DNA of 64,000 bases from CAVTPU01 sp963736695 (GTDB lineage: Bacteria; Actinomycetota; Actinomycetes; Mycobacteriales; Micromonosporaceae): NCBI GenBank assembly GCA_963736695.1, contig CAVTPU010000004.1, positions 2,604,001 through 2,668,000 on the forward strand, given 5' to 3'. The notes under the pieces are model-generated. The model was not told the DNA's origin and did not search any database. It saw nothing but the letters and a program-made list of their open reading frames with translations. Below are positions 1 through 7,792 of the stretch, piece after piece. The stretch's first letter is position 1; the number at the start of each line of letters is the position of its first letter. The translations under genes were made by a program, and so were the position numbers.

Positions 1-405
1 TGCGGGCCAGATCAGCCCTCCGCAGCCGGGCCATCATCGGCGAAGGTAGCGACAAAATCGACGGCGGATGCCTGTGACGCGATCGCGAAGGCAAGCGATG
101 AGGCGACTGGCAAGTTCGCGGATGAGTTAACCGGGCAGGCCGCTGGCGCTGCGGCCCAAGACCCAGCCGCCCAGCAACGGTACGCCGATGCGGTGCGCGG
201 AATTTTCACCTCGTGGTCCGGTGCGATGCGGAGTCAGATCGGTGCGGCCGGAGACGCCGAACTCGACGGCATCCTTCGAGAATTCGCCGACGCGCTCGAC
301 CAGCAGGCGGCGAAGATCCGCACGCATGCCGATCTCTCGAACGCGCTGGTGGACACTCCGGAAATCGTCGCGGCCTCGGAAAAACTTGATAAGAAGTGTG
401 CGTGA
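1..405 (+). CDS. Secreted lipoprotein, 5'-truncated
   Basis: Frame 1 is open from the first base to a TGA at 403-405, so this is the 3' end of a gene that starts before the window. The first visible codon is Cys, followed by a small-residue, Ser/Pro/Ala-rich stretch (C-G-P-D-Q-P-S-A-A). That is how a mature lipoprotein looks just after its lipobox cysteine, so the signal peptide is probably what lies outside the window. The rest (134 codons visible) is predicted helical and Ala-rich with no recognised domain. Function unknown. The lipoprotein call rests on the N-terminal Cys context and is an inference; that the frame is coding is well supported. Confidence 0.6.
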   Translation, partial: CGPDQPSAAGPSSAKVATKSTADACDAIAKASDEATGKFADELTGQAAGAAAQDPAAQQRYADAVRGIFTSWSGAMRSQIGAAGDAELDGILREFADALDQQAAKIRTHADLSNALVDTPEIVAASEKLDKKCA

Positions 406-427
406 GCGAGGCGGCAAGGACCTGAAA

Positions 428-466
428 CTGCTCCGGGCCGGCGGGTTACCCGTCGGCCCGGAGCAG
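428..466. terminator. Bidirectional terminator hairpin
   Basis: A perfect 13-bp inverted repeat (CTGCTCCGGGCCG at 428-440, its complement at 454-466) encloses an inner CGGG/CCCG stem at 442-452. It lies between the converging ends of the lipoprotein gene and the GNAT gene, so it can serve both strands. Confidence 0.8.
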
Positions 467-483
467 CCAAAAGGATGCGGCCA

Positions 484-1128
484 TCATGCGCAGCCGAACA
501 GTGGCAGACAATCGGTCAAGCCGTGAATCTCCACCTCGGGGTGTGGTTGGGCGAGCCAGACGTCACGGTCGAGCCGGAGTCGTTGCGAGATCCGCAGCTG
601 GCCTTGAACCACATGCCGGGCCACACCGTCGTACCCATATCCAAGTTTTTGTGACACCCGCAAAGACGCGGGGTTATCGACGTAGGCGGAGGAGACGACC
701 GACTGCGCGCCAAGGCCGACAAACGCTAGGTGCACGACGACGCGGCGCATCAGGGTGCCGATCCCCTGCCTATGGTGCCGCTGCCCGAGCCAACTGCCGG
801 TGGAGCACTCTCGGGTGACCGCGTAGTCGTGACCGGCGATCTCCTGAATGCCGACCACGGATCCGTCCCAGATGACCGCGAACGGCAGCGACCACGACTG
901 CGGGGTCCACTGCCCCAAGGTGGCCCAGTGATGAAACACCACCGACCGGGCCCGCTCGCTGGGCGCTTGGTCGGTCCACGGCACAGTGAACGGCATCGAT
1001 CGCGGGTCATGCACTCCATCGGCCGCGAGGTCAGCGAGGCGGCCCAGCTCCGCCGGGGATGGCAGCCGCAACTCCAGCGATTGGCAGACGAGCCTGAGCC
1101 CGACGAGTGGAAAGTGATCAACCAGCAT
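484..1128 (-). CDS. GNAT family N-acetyltransferase
   Basis: About 214 residues from the ATG at 1128. An upstream extension is open but looks unlike the family, which usually begins near M-L-V-D-H-F-P. The acetyl-CoA binding region is clear: a W-L-G-x-x-x-x-x-Q-G-I-G-T motif followed by the terminal N-P-A-S-x-x-V-x-x-K-L-G-Y-x-x-D-G pattern of RimJ/RimL-like acetyltransferases. It should transfer an acetyl group from acetyl-CoA to an amine; the substrate cannot be read from the sequence. It is divergent from the membrane-anchored protein at 1298 and convergent with the truncated lipoprotein gene, sharing its terminator. Confidence 0.85.
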   Translation of the reverse strand: MLVDHFPLVGLRLVCQSLELRLPSPAELGRLADLAADGVHDPRSMPFTVPWTDQAPSERARSVVFHHWATLGQWTPQSWSLPFAVIWDGSVVGIQEIAGHDYAVTRECSTGSWLGQRHHRQGIGTLMRRVVVHLAFVGLGAQSVVSSAYVDNPASLRVSQKLGYGYDGVARHVVQGQLRISQRLRLDRDVWLAQPHPEVEIHGLTDCLPLFGCA

Positions 1129-1297
1129 GGCCCATTGTCGAGGCGTCACGGCACTCGCCTCAACGGCTTTTCGACGGAGAGCACGTTCGAGGTCATGTTG
1201 GCGCTCACATCGATCAGCCAGATTGCGTCCAGCCCCTATCCTCAACATGCGGATGCGTCCCCTCTATGCCGCCGACAGCGCTGGGAAGAGGATGTTG

Positions 1298-1882
1298 ATG
1301 AAAGCAAGATGCGGTGCGATCGCGGTCCTCGTCGTCGTGGCGGTCGGAGTTCTCGCGGTGGGCGGATGGAATGTCGCATGGTCCACTATGGATGTCGAAA
1401 TTGTGGGAACCTACGACACGTTCCTCCCGGACCGCGCCGAGACCGCACGGTTGTGGGCAGAGATGCATCCGGAGTCGCCGACGGTCGTGCCCATCGAGGA
1501 AATGGCGTTGGTCGAGGCGACGTGGACTGATCGGCAGCACACGCACTGGCCAGCTTCAGAATGCGAGTTTGTCGTTCTCCTGACCCACGGGCCGGATGTC
1601 GATACCGTCGGCCTCGCGGGGAATGCATTTTCATTCGGCTCGTCGAGTGTCATCGATGAAGCGCTGAACCGATATCCAGCCATTCCGCGTGAAGTCAACG
1701 AACTCGGGGTCGCGGAATTCGGCGGCTCCGCATTCTTTGTTGATGCCCAACGTCAACGCCCCACGTTGATGGTCCTGCTGAACTGGCGATCGTCGGCCCC
1801 GTCGCTGGACGAGGTGCGTACCGGAGTGCTGTTTTCATGTGATGGCCGAGTCATCGGCTTCGAGTGGCTGACATCAATCTGA
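1298..1882 (+). CDS. Membrane-anchored hypothetical protein
   Basis: 194 residues. The ATG at 1298 was preferred over the in-frame ATG at 1292 because the purine-rich AAGAGG just upstream then has normal spacing. Residues about 6-25 form one hydrophobic segment, making it a signal anchor or uncleaved signal peptide; the rest is a soluble extracytoplasmic domain. No family was recognised. The next gene (2027) is a lipoprotein on the same strand, so both may be envelope proteins, but no shared function can be inferred. Confidence 0.6.
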   Translation: MKARCGAIAVLVVVAVGVLAVGGWNVAWSTMDVEIVGTYDTFLPDRAETARLWAEMHPESPTVVPIEEMALVEATWTDRQHTHWPASECEFVVLLTHGPDVDTVGLAGNAFSFGSSSVIDEALNRYPAIPREVNELGVAEFGGSAFFVDAQRQRPTLMVLLNWRSSAPSLDEVRTGVLFSCDGRVIGFEWLTSI

Positions 1883-2026
1883 AGGCACAGGGTGACGGCC
1901 TTCGCCGATCGATTGCGTTCGCCGGCTTGGCGGGTGGGTCGGACAAGTCGATGCCGGGCAATCTTTCCATTGCCCCAACTCTGGCGCGAGCCGCAGAGGT
2001 TGAGGATGAGGATGAGGATGACGAGC

Positions 2027-2734
2027 ATGAAGAAGAAGTCGAGGAAAGATACCACCGCAGTCGCGTCAGTGTTGGCGTTCCTCCTTGTCCTGCTCGGCGG
2101 CTGCACTGTCGACGAGCAAAAGACCCCTGACCGGATCCCCATTCCTTCCGCGACCTCCGCGTCGGCGTCGATCTGTGGAATCGACAAACAACTTCCGATT
2201 GAAAACATGCTGACACATTTCGACATCTGGAAGAATCTTGGCGATGGCATAGAGTCCTCGAGCCGCTACCTCATCCTTGACGAGGCCGGGTGCGCGATCC
2301 CGAGCCGCTCGGTGCTCAGACCCGAACACTGCGAGGAGTTTCCATGGGTCTCCGATCTGGTGGCTCAAAACGCGGAGCTCTATACGCTAGGCGCCCGCAG
2401 TTGGGCCAACGTCACCTGGCGAAAGCGGGGCACCGACCAGGTCGTACGCGAACAGATCTTGCGCTTTGACCCCACCAGCACCTTCGCGGGCGAACACCGC
2501 CAAGCGGCGACTCAGTGTGGGGCGAAGGTAGTGACAGAGGAGAGCGGGCGGGCCTCCCACCTGTTGTTGAACAGCAAAAGCGGACAACGCCTGCTCACCA
2601 TCGAGGACACCTATGTGATCTCCATCGACGTTGAGGGAAGGGGGTTCGACGAGAACGCCCTCATTCGCCTCGGCGATCTCGCGAACCGGAAGGCACCCCT
2701 GAGGCCGCTGGCAACACCACACAAGTCCCGCTAG
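2027..2734 (+). CDS. Putative lipoprotein of unknown function
   Basis: 235 residues. The N-terminus is a classic lipoprotein signal: M-K-K-K-S-R-K, a hydrophobic core, then the lipobox L-L-G-G-C at about residues 22-26. The ATG at 2027 was chosen because an AGG-rich segment lies about 9 nt upstream, and because an earlier start would put a long arginine-rich tail in front of the signal peptide. The mature part has several cysteines and no domain I recognise. Expected location is the outer face of the cytoplasmic membrane. Confidence 0.65.
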   Translation: MKKKSRKDTTAVASVLAFLLVLLGGCTVDEQKTPDRIPIPSATSASASICGIDKQLPIENMLTHFDIWKNLGDGIESSSRYLILDEAGCAIPSRSVLRPEHCEEFPWVSDLVAQNAELYTLGARSWANVTWRKRGTDQVVREQILRFDPTSTFAGEHRQAATQCGAKVVTEESGRASHLLLNSKSGQRLLTIEDTYVISIDVEGRGFDENALIRLGDLANRKAPLRPLATPHKSR

Positions 2735-2754
2735 ATCTGGATTGTCTCCAAATC

Positions 2755-2790
2755 TTGAACTACTCCAGTTAAGCGCCTACGATGGGTCCG
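2755..2790 (+). promoter_or_regulatory. Leaderless promoter and candidate Fur operator of furA
   Basis: A -35 TTGAAC (2755-2760) and a -10 TACGAT (2778-2783) are separated by exactly 17 bp. The GTG of the Fur-family gene begins 7 nt after the -10, so transcription should start at or beside the start codon. An imperfect inverted repeat, TTGAACT (2755-2761) and AGTTAA (2767-2772), overlaps the -35, a good place for autorepression. No ribosome binding site is visible, consistent with leaderless translation. Confidence 0.6.
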
Positions 2791-3284
2791 TGACCAACGT
2801 GACCTCGGCGGACCAGCGACTGCGACAGGCGAACCTGCGGGTGACCGCGCCCCGCATCGCCGTGCTGACGGCCCTCGACCGACTCAATGATCACGTCACA
2901 GCCGAGCAGGTGCGACAGACTGCGGTCGAGTTGATCGGCAGCGTCTCACTGCAGGCGGTCTATGACATTCTCGCGGCCCTGACCTCGGCGGGCCTCACCC
3001 GCTGCGTCGAGACGCCCGGGCACCCCGCCCGTTATGAGGCGCGGGTGGGAGACAACCACCACCACTTCGTGTGCCGCCGGTGCGGAGCCACCATCGACAT
3101 CGTGTGCGCCGTGGGCGCCGCTCCGTGCCTCGACCCGGACGGCCTTCCCGCGGGCTTCGCGGTGGACGAGGCCGAGGTCACATATTGGGGTACGTGTTCC
3201 GCGTGCGCCAACCGCGCCACGGCCGATCACAGCGGGGCAGACCGCACGGAGAGCACGACGACACCGAAGAGAGGCGCGGAATGA
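2790..3284 (+). CDS. furA: Fur family regulator (FurA/PerR/CatR-like)
   Basis: 164 residues from the GTG at 2790. An N-terminal winged helix (about residues 1-85) precedes the metal-binding dimerisation domain with H-H-H-F-V-C, and two CxxC pairs (C-R-R-C and C-S-A-C) typical of the structural zinc site in Fur proteins. Proteins encoded immediately upstream of a catalase in actinobacteria are peroxide- or iron-responsive repressors of that catalase and of themselves. Its stop overlaps the catalase ATG (ATGA at 3281-3284), so the two are translationally coupled. Whether the sensed signal is peroxide or iron cannot be decided from sequence. Confidence 0.88.
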   Translation: MTNVTSADQRLRQANLRVTAPRIAVLTALDRLNDHVTAEQVRQTAVELIGSVSLQAVYDILAALTSAGLTRCVETPGHPARYEARVGDNHHHFVCRRCGATIDIVCAVGAAPCLDPDGLPAGFAVDEAEVTYWGTCSACANRATADHSGADRTESTTTPKRGAE

Positions 3285-4723
3285 CAACACGTCCAGTCAC
3301 CACCACAGACGCCGGCATCCCGGCACCGAGCGACCATCATTCGCAGACCCTCGGCCCCGATGGTCCGATCCTGTTGCAGGATCACTATCTCATTCAGAAG
3401 ATGGCGCACTTCAACCGTGAACGGGTGCCCGAGCGGGTCGTGCACGCCAAGGGTGGCGGCGCCTTCGGCGTTCTCGAAGTCACCGAAGACGTCAGCGCCT
3501 TCACCAAGGCGGACCTGTTTCAACCGGGGCGGCGCACCACAGCGTTGGCGCGGTTCTCGAGCGTCGCGGGCGAGCTCGGATCACCCGACACATGGCGGGA
3601 TCCGCGCGGGTTCGCGTTGAAGTTCTATACCCAACAGGGAAACTACGACCTCGTCGGAAACAACACCCCGGTGTTCTTCATTCGCGATCCGCAGAACTTC
3701 TCCGACTTCATCCATTCGCAGAAGCGTCGGGCCGACAACCAGTTGCGCGACCACGACATGCAGTGGGACTTCTGGTCGGCGAAACCCGAGAGCGCCCATC
3801 AGGTGACGTGGCTCATGGGCGATCGGGGCATTCCACGCACGTGGCGACACATGAACGGCTACGGCAGTCACACCTTCCTGTGGGAGGCCGCCAACGGCAC
3901 CAAACACTGGGTGAAATACCACTTCAAGACCGATCAGGGCATCGAGTTCCTCACGCAGGCCGACGCCGACACGATCGCCGGCCTCGACTCCGACAGTCAC
4001 CGGCGCGACCTGTGGCAGGCGATCAGTAGCGGGCAGGCTCCATCGTGGACACTCTATGTGCAGTTGATGCCGTTCGCCGACGCTGCTGACTATCGCTTCA
4101 ATCCGTTCGATCTCACGAAGATCTGGCCGCATAGTGACTATCCACTGGTCAAGGTCGGCACGCTGAGATTGGACCGTAATCCGGACAACTACTTCGCGCA
4201 GATCGAGCAGGCCGCATTCGAGCCTGCGAACATGGTGCCGGGCATCGGCCCATCACCCGACAAGATGTTGCAGGGACGGTTGTTCAGCTATCCGGACGCG
4301 CACCGCTATCGCATCGGAGCCAACTATCTGCAGCTGCCGGTGAACCAGCCCGTCACCGAGGTGCACAGCTATAACCGCGACGGCGCGATGGCCTATCACA
4401 ACGGCGGCGATCCGGTCTACGCGCCGAACGTATATGGCGGTCCGGAGGCAGATCCGGCTCTCGAATTGCCGACGTGGCGACCCGAGGCGGCGGAGGTCAT
4501 TCGCAGCGCGTACACGTTGCGCCGTGACGACGACGACTTCGGCCAGGCGGGAACGTTGGTTCGCGACGTCATGGACGACGCGCAGCGCGAACGGCTGGTG
4601 AGCAACGTCGCGGGGCACCTGTCACATGGGGTGAGCGAGCCGGTGCTCACCCGGGCATTGGAGTATTGGCGCCAGGTCGATCCCGGTGTCGGCGCGAGCG
4701 TCGCGAAGCTGTTTCACCGATAA
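3281..4723 (+). CDS. katA: Monofunctional heme catalase
   Basis: 480 residues, the size of small-subunit (clade 3) catalases. It disproportionates hydrogen peroxide in the cytoplasm. The distal heme site is seen as R-V-P-E-R-V-V-H-A-K-G, giving the catalytic His at about residue 54. The conserved R-D-P-R-G-F-A-x-K-F-Y block follows. The proximal heme signature R-L-F-S-Y-P-D-A-H-R-Y-R supplies the Tyr ligand at about residue 337. The ATG at 3281 overlaps the furA stop and is preceded by GAGAGG, so it is coupled to and probably controlled by that regulator. No truncation or missing key residue was seen. Confidence 0.95.
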   Translation: MTTRPVTTTDAGIPAPSDHHSQTLGPDGPILLQDHYLIQKMAHFNRERVPERVVHAKGGGAFGVLEVTEDVSAFTKADLFQPGRRTTALARFSSVAGELGSPDTWRDPRGFALKFYTQQGNYDLVGNNTPVFFIRDPQNFSDFIHSQKRRADNQLRDHDMQWDFWSAKPESAHQVTWLMGDRGIPRTWRHMNGYGSHTFLWEAANGTKHWVKYHFKTDQGIEFLTQADADTIAGLDSDSHRRDLWQAISSGQAPSWTLYVQLMPFADAADYRFNPFDLTKIWPHSDYPLVKVGTLRLDRNPDNYFAQIEQAAFEPANMVPGIGPSPDKMLQGRLFSYPDAHRYRIGANYLQLPVNQPVTEVHSYNRDGAMAYHNGGDPVYAPNVYGGPEADPALELPTWRPEAAEVIRSAYTLRRDDDDFGQAGTLVRDVMDDAQRERLVSNVAGHLSHGVSEPVLTRALEYWRQVDPGVGASVAKLFHR

Positions 4724-4760
4724 CGCCACAAGATCGGGGCTGCCGCGGGGCCGGTCGGGG

Positions 4761-4799
4761 CGCGGAGTCGGCTGGGTCACCTAGCCTGCCGGCTCCGCG
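4761..4799 (+). terminator. Terminator downstream of katA
   Basis: Inverted repeat with 12-bp arms (CGCGGAGTCGGC at 4761-4772; GCCGGCTCCGCG at 4788-4799), one T/G wobble pair and a 15-nt loop, 37 nt after the catalase stop. There is no T-run. Confidence 0.65.
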
Positions 4800-4928
4800 T
4801 CCTCGGCGTGGGGCCGGTGTGGCGCGCCGAGTGGGACCCAACCTGCCGTTACCATGCGATTTGGCCTTATTTAGTACGTCTGACGCAGCGTAAGGCAGTC
4901 CACGTGGGTCTATCGATCGGGGCACGTC

Positions 4929-6782
4929 ATGACTGTGTCTGGCGACGGCGGAGCGCGCGACGGCGGCATGCCGGACGGGGCAGGCGAGGCAGCCCGTGCG
5001 GCCGATCCGCTCTATGCCGGCGATCCGCTTCGCGGTGAGCTCTCCTCGGCGGCGGACCGCATCGTGGCCGCAGAGTGGACGCGGCGCGTCCCGCCGGTTA
5101 TGGCGCGGGTGCCGCATGTGCGCATCGGCAAGCGGTGGTTCAACACCCTGTGGTTGATCCCGGTCATCGTTGCGGGGCTGATCATCGGCATTGCGGTCTG
5201 CCAGCAGCTGCGGACCTATCCGGCGGTGCAGAACTTCATCCATAACTATCCCGGAACGGGGACTTTCCAGCCACCGGTCAACACCGGCTTTCCGTTGTGG
5301 CTGCGCATTCTGCACTTCCTGAACCTGCTGCTGTTGCTCCTCATCATCCGGGCCGGGCTCCAAATCCTGGCTGACCATCCGCGCCTGGAGACGGATGCCG
5401 GGAGCGAGCCCGGCCGGGAGTGGCTGCGACTGCGGGGGCCGGTTCCACCGGACCGGATGAAGCAGGAACCGCCGGAGCGTGCCTGGTCGGCCAAAGACGA
5501 CGCGGTCACCCTGCCGGGCTGGCTCGGCCTGCCGGGTTTACGACACTCGATCGGTCTGGCCCGCTGGTGGCACTTCAGCTGCGACTTGCTGTGGGTCATC
5601 ACTGGCGCCGTGTTCTACATATTGTTGTTCACCACTGGGCAATGGCGGCGCCTCGTCCCGGTGGACTGGACCGTCATTCCCCACGCGGTGTCGACCGCGA
5701 TCCAATATGGGTCGCTGGACTTCCCCGCGAATGAGGGCTGGACTCAGTTCAACGGACTACAGATCCTCGCCTACTTCCTCGTTGTCTTCGTCGCCGCGCC
5801 ACTGGCGCTGATCACCGGCCTGCTGCAGGCGCCCGCCATCGCGAGCAAACTCGGGCTGGGCTGGGGTCGGCTCAACCGTCAGGTAGCCCGCTCAATTCAC
5901 TTCTGCGTGCTCGTCTTCTTCGTGAGCTTCATCGTCATGCACACCACCATGGTGTGGATCACCGGGCTGCTGCTCAATCTCAACCACATGACCACCGGCG
6001 TGAATGCCGCTTCCTGGACGGGTTGGTGGGTCTACGTCATCGCGATGGCCGTCGTGGTGGCCGTGTGGGTGGCGGCGACACCGATAACGCTGCGTCATTC
6101 GCGGGCCGTGCAGCGAACCGGCATGTTTCTTGTCGGCTGGTTTAAGAACCTCCTGGAGTGGGCTGACCCCCGAGCTACCTACCCCGAACGGGCGATATCA
6201 CCGTTCTTCTGGCCCAACGGCACGCTGCCCACCAGCCAGGAATACGCCGACCTGCGGGAGCACGGCTTCCACGACTACGCGCTGCGCGTCAACGGACTGG
6301 TGGAAAACCCGGTCACCTTGTCCTACGCCGACCTGATGGCGATGCCCAAGCAGGAGCAGATCACCCAGCACTACTGCATTCAGGGCTGGTCGGGCGTGGC
6401 CAAGTGGGGCGGCGTGCCGATGCGTGACATTCTCGCGCTGGTGCGGCCGCTACCGCACGCGCACTGGGTCATCTTCTATTCGCTCGCGGCCGGTCCCGAG
6501 GGCTACGACATCCGGTCGGACGAGGGCGGACGCTACTACGATGCTCACCGCATCGACCACATGCGTCACGACCTGACGATCCTCGCCTATGAGATGAACG
6601 GCGAGCGGCTCAATGTGTTGCATGGCGCGCCATTGCGGCTGCGTAACGAGCTCGAACTGGGCTTCAAACAAGTGAAATGGATCGCGGCGATCGAGTTTGT
6701 GGAGAGCTTCGCGCACTTGGGCCGCGGGCAGGGGGGCTTCAACGAGGACCACGAGTTCTACGGCTATCGCATGCCGATCTGA
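4929..6782 (+). CDS. Fusion: cytochrome b-like membrane half with sulfite-oxidase/MsrP-like molybdopterin domain
   Basis: 617 residues. The N-terminal half (about 60-400) has several membrane segments. Histidines beside them (for example in L-R-I-L-H-F-L-N) resemble cytochrome b561/hydrogenase-type b subunits and could bind heme. The C-terminal part (about 430-610) is an oxidoreductase molybdopterin-binding domain; H-Y-C-I-Q-G-W-S-G places the expected Mo-ligating Cys at about residue 483. In MsrPQ systems these two functions are separate genes (MsrP catalytic, MsrQ heme membrane subunit). Here they form one chain, which would pass electrons from the membrane to the Mo centre. The substrate (oxidised methionine, sulfite or other) is unknown. 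GGGG 6 nt upstream supports the ATG. No Tat signal is present, so the side on which the Mo domain lies is uncertain. Confidence 0.8.
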   Translation: MTVSGDGGARDGGMPDGAGEAARAADPLYAGDPLRGELSSAADRIVAAEWTRRVPPVMARVPHVRIGKRWFNTLWLIPVIVAGLIIGIAVCQQLRTYPAVQNFIHNYPGTGTFQPPVNTGFPLWLRILHFLNLLLLLLIIRAGLQILADHPRLETDAGSEPGREWLRLRGPVPPDRMKQEPPERAWSAKDDAVTLPGWLGLPGLRHSIGLARWWHFSCDLLWVITGAVFYILLFTTGQWRRLVPVDWTVIPHAVSTAIQYGSLDFPANEGWTQFNGLQILAYFLVVFVAAPLALITGLLQAPAIASKLGLGWGRLNRQVARSIHFCVLVFFVSFIVMHTTMVWITGLLLNLNHMTTGVNAASWTGWWVYVIAMAVVVAVWVAATPITLRHSRAVQRTGMFLVGWFKNLLEWADPRATYPERAISPFFWPNGTLPTSQEYADLREHGFHDYALRVNGLVENPVTLSYADLMAMPKQEQITQHYCIQGWSGVAKWGGVPMRDILALVRPLPHAHWVIFYSLAAGPEGYDIRSDEGGRYYDAHRIDHMRHDLTILAYEMNGERLNVLHGAPLRLRNELELGFKQVKWIAAIEFVESFAHLGRGQGGFNEDHEFYGYRMPI

Positions 6783-6826
6783 CGTCCAGCCGCAGGTCGC
6801 GAGGGCGCCGAGCTCGGTTATTGCCC

Positions 6827-6888
6827 TTGTCCCGCATCCCTGGATGAAGTACTTTAAGTACCTGACGTACTTAGAGATCGGAGGGTAG
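6827..6888 (+). promoter_or_regulatory. Promoter and GTAC-repeat operator of the toxin-antitoxin operon
   Basis: A -35 TTGTCC (6827-6832), 17-bp spacer and -10 TACTTT (6850-6855) precede the antitoxin gene. Three GTAC tetramers start at 6849, 6858 and 6867, exactly 9 bp apart; the first is inside the perfect palindrome AAGTACTT. They cover the -10 and initial transcribed region, as expected of an operator bound by the antitoxin complex. GGAGGG at 6880-6885 is the ribosome binding site. Confidence 0.6.
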
Positions 6889-7305
6889 ATGCCTGCCGTG
6901 CACTTCGACAGCTACACGGACGCTCGCGCTCACTTTAAGGATTTGTTGGATGCCGCCGAGCGGGGCCAGGTCGCGACGGTGCGTCGGGACAGCCGGACCA
7001 CGGCCTTCGTGGACCAGGAGCGGCTCCGCTACTTCCTGGCGTCGGTGAGCCCCTCTCATGCCCAGGTCGTCGCGGAGGCTGGCGGATGGTCAATCTTCAT
7101 CCCCGGGTTGCCGATCGCGGTTGACGGCACTGATCTGGACGAGGCGTTGGACGAGATGATCGTCGCGCTGCGCGAATACGCCGAGGACTGGCAGGATCGG
7201 CTGCTCGACGCTCCCAACCACGCCAACAACTGGGGCCTAGTCCAGTTGGTGATGCTGAGCAGCGATGTGCAGCTTCGCGAATGGTTGGTGGGGTCGACAC
7301 AGTGA
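6889..7305 (+). CDS. Antitoxin, prevent-host-death (Phd/YefM-like) family
   Basis: 138 residues. The N-terminal half (about 1-55) has the Phd/YefM look: a short domain with D-A-R-x-x-F-K-D-L-L-D-A-A-E-R-G-Q and a strand-rich continuation. The C-terminal half holds a longer conserved region (A-E-A-G-G-W through L-R-E-Y-A-E-D-W) typical of the actinobacterial version of this family. The antitoxin would bind and neutralise the protein encoded next and repress the operon through the GTAC repeats. Its stop overlaps the GTG of the toxin gene (GTGA, 7302-7305), giving coupled synthesis with the antitoxin first. Confidence 0.72.
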   Translation: MPAVHFDSYTDARAHFKDLLDAAERGQVATVRRDSRTTAFVDQERLRYFLASVSPSHAQVVAEAGGWSIFIPGLPIAVDGTDLDEALDEMIVALREYAEDWQDRLLDAPNHANNWGLVQLVMLSSDVQLREWLVGSTQ

Positions 7306-7721
7306 CGTTTCCCCAGCCCACTCGCGAGGCCCACGAGAAGTTCTGCCGGACCGAAGGGTGGGTGCAGGTCCGCGATGCACGAGGACGGACCGGCACCCAC
7401 CATGTCACGTTCGAGTTGACGCTCGCCGACGGGCGGGTGTTACGCACCAGCATCTCGCACCCGGTCGACAGGACAACTTACGGGCACGGCATGTGGAGCC
7501 ACATACTCCGTGACCAGTTGGACCTTATCGAGGACGACTTCTGGACGTGCGTGCACGACGGCGTCGTGCCCAAGCGGGGAACGCCGACTGTGCCCGCCGA
7601 GTCGCTCCCCGCAGACCTGGTCTATCTGCTTAAGAACCGGGTCGGCCTCAGCGAGGCCGAGATTGCCGCCTTGTCGAAAGACGAGGCTGTGGTGCGACTG
7701 AACCACTACTGGGCTACCTGA
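7302..7721 (+). CDS. Putative toxin partner (cytotoxic translational repressor type)
   Basis: 139 residues from the GTG at 7302, which overlaps the antitoxin stop. An earlier in-frame start at 7281 is less likely because of that overlap. It contains R-G-R-T-G-T-H-H-V-T-F-E-L and I-S-H-P-V-D-R-T-T-Y-G, conserved in proteins that always follow this type of antitoxin in actinobacteria and are annotated as toxins; the fold and target are not established. The last third (S-L-P-A-D-L-V-Y-L-L-K-N-R-V-G-L-S-E) looks helical. The toxin role comes from gene order and remembered family members, not from a known catalytic motif. Confidence 0.62.
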   Translation: MTFPQPTREAHEKFCRTEGWVQVRDARGRTGTHHVTFELTLADGRVLRTSISHPVDRTTYGHGMWSHILRDQLDLIEDDFWTCVHDGVVPKRGTPTVPAESLPADLVYLLKNRVGLSEAEIAALSKDEAVVRLNHYWAT

Positions 7722-7725
7722 TGAT

Positions 7726-7768
7726 GCGACCGTGCCCACCCAATGCGTGTTGGTGTGGGCACGGTCGC
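7726..7768. terminator. Bidirectional terminator after the toxin gene
   Basis: Perfect 14-bp inverted repeat: GCGACCGTGCCCAC at 7726-7739 and its complement at 7755-7768, loop 15 nt. It begins 4 nt after the toxin stop and faces the end of the minus-strand membrane protein gene, so it separates convergent genes. Confidence 0.8.
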
Positions 7769-7792
7769 TGGCCCGGTTACGCGTTCGCAGCG

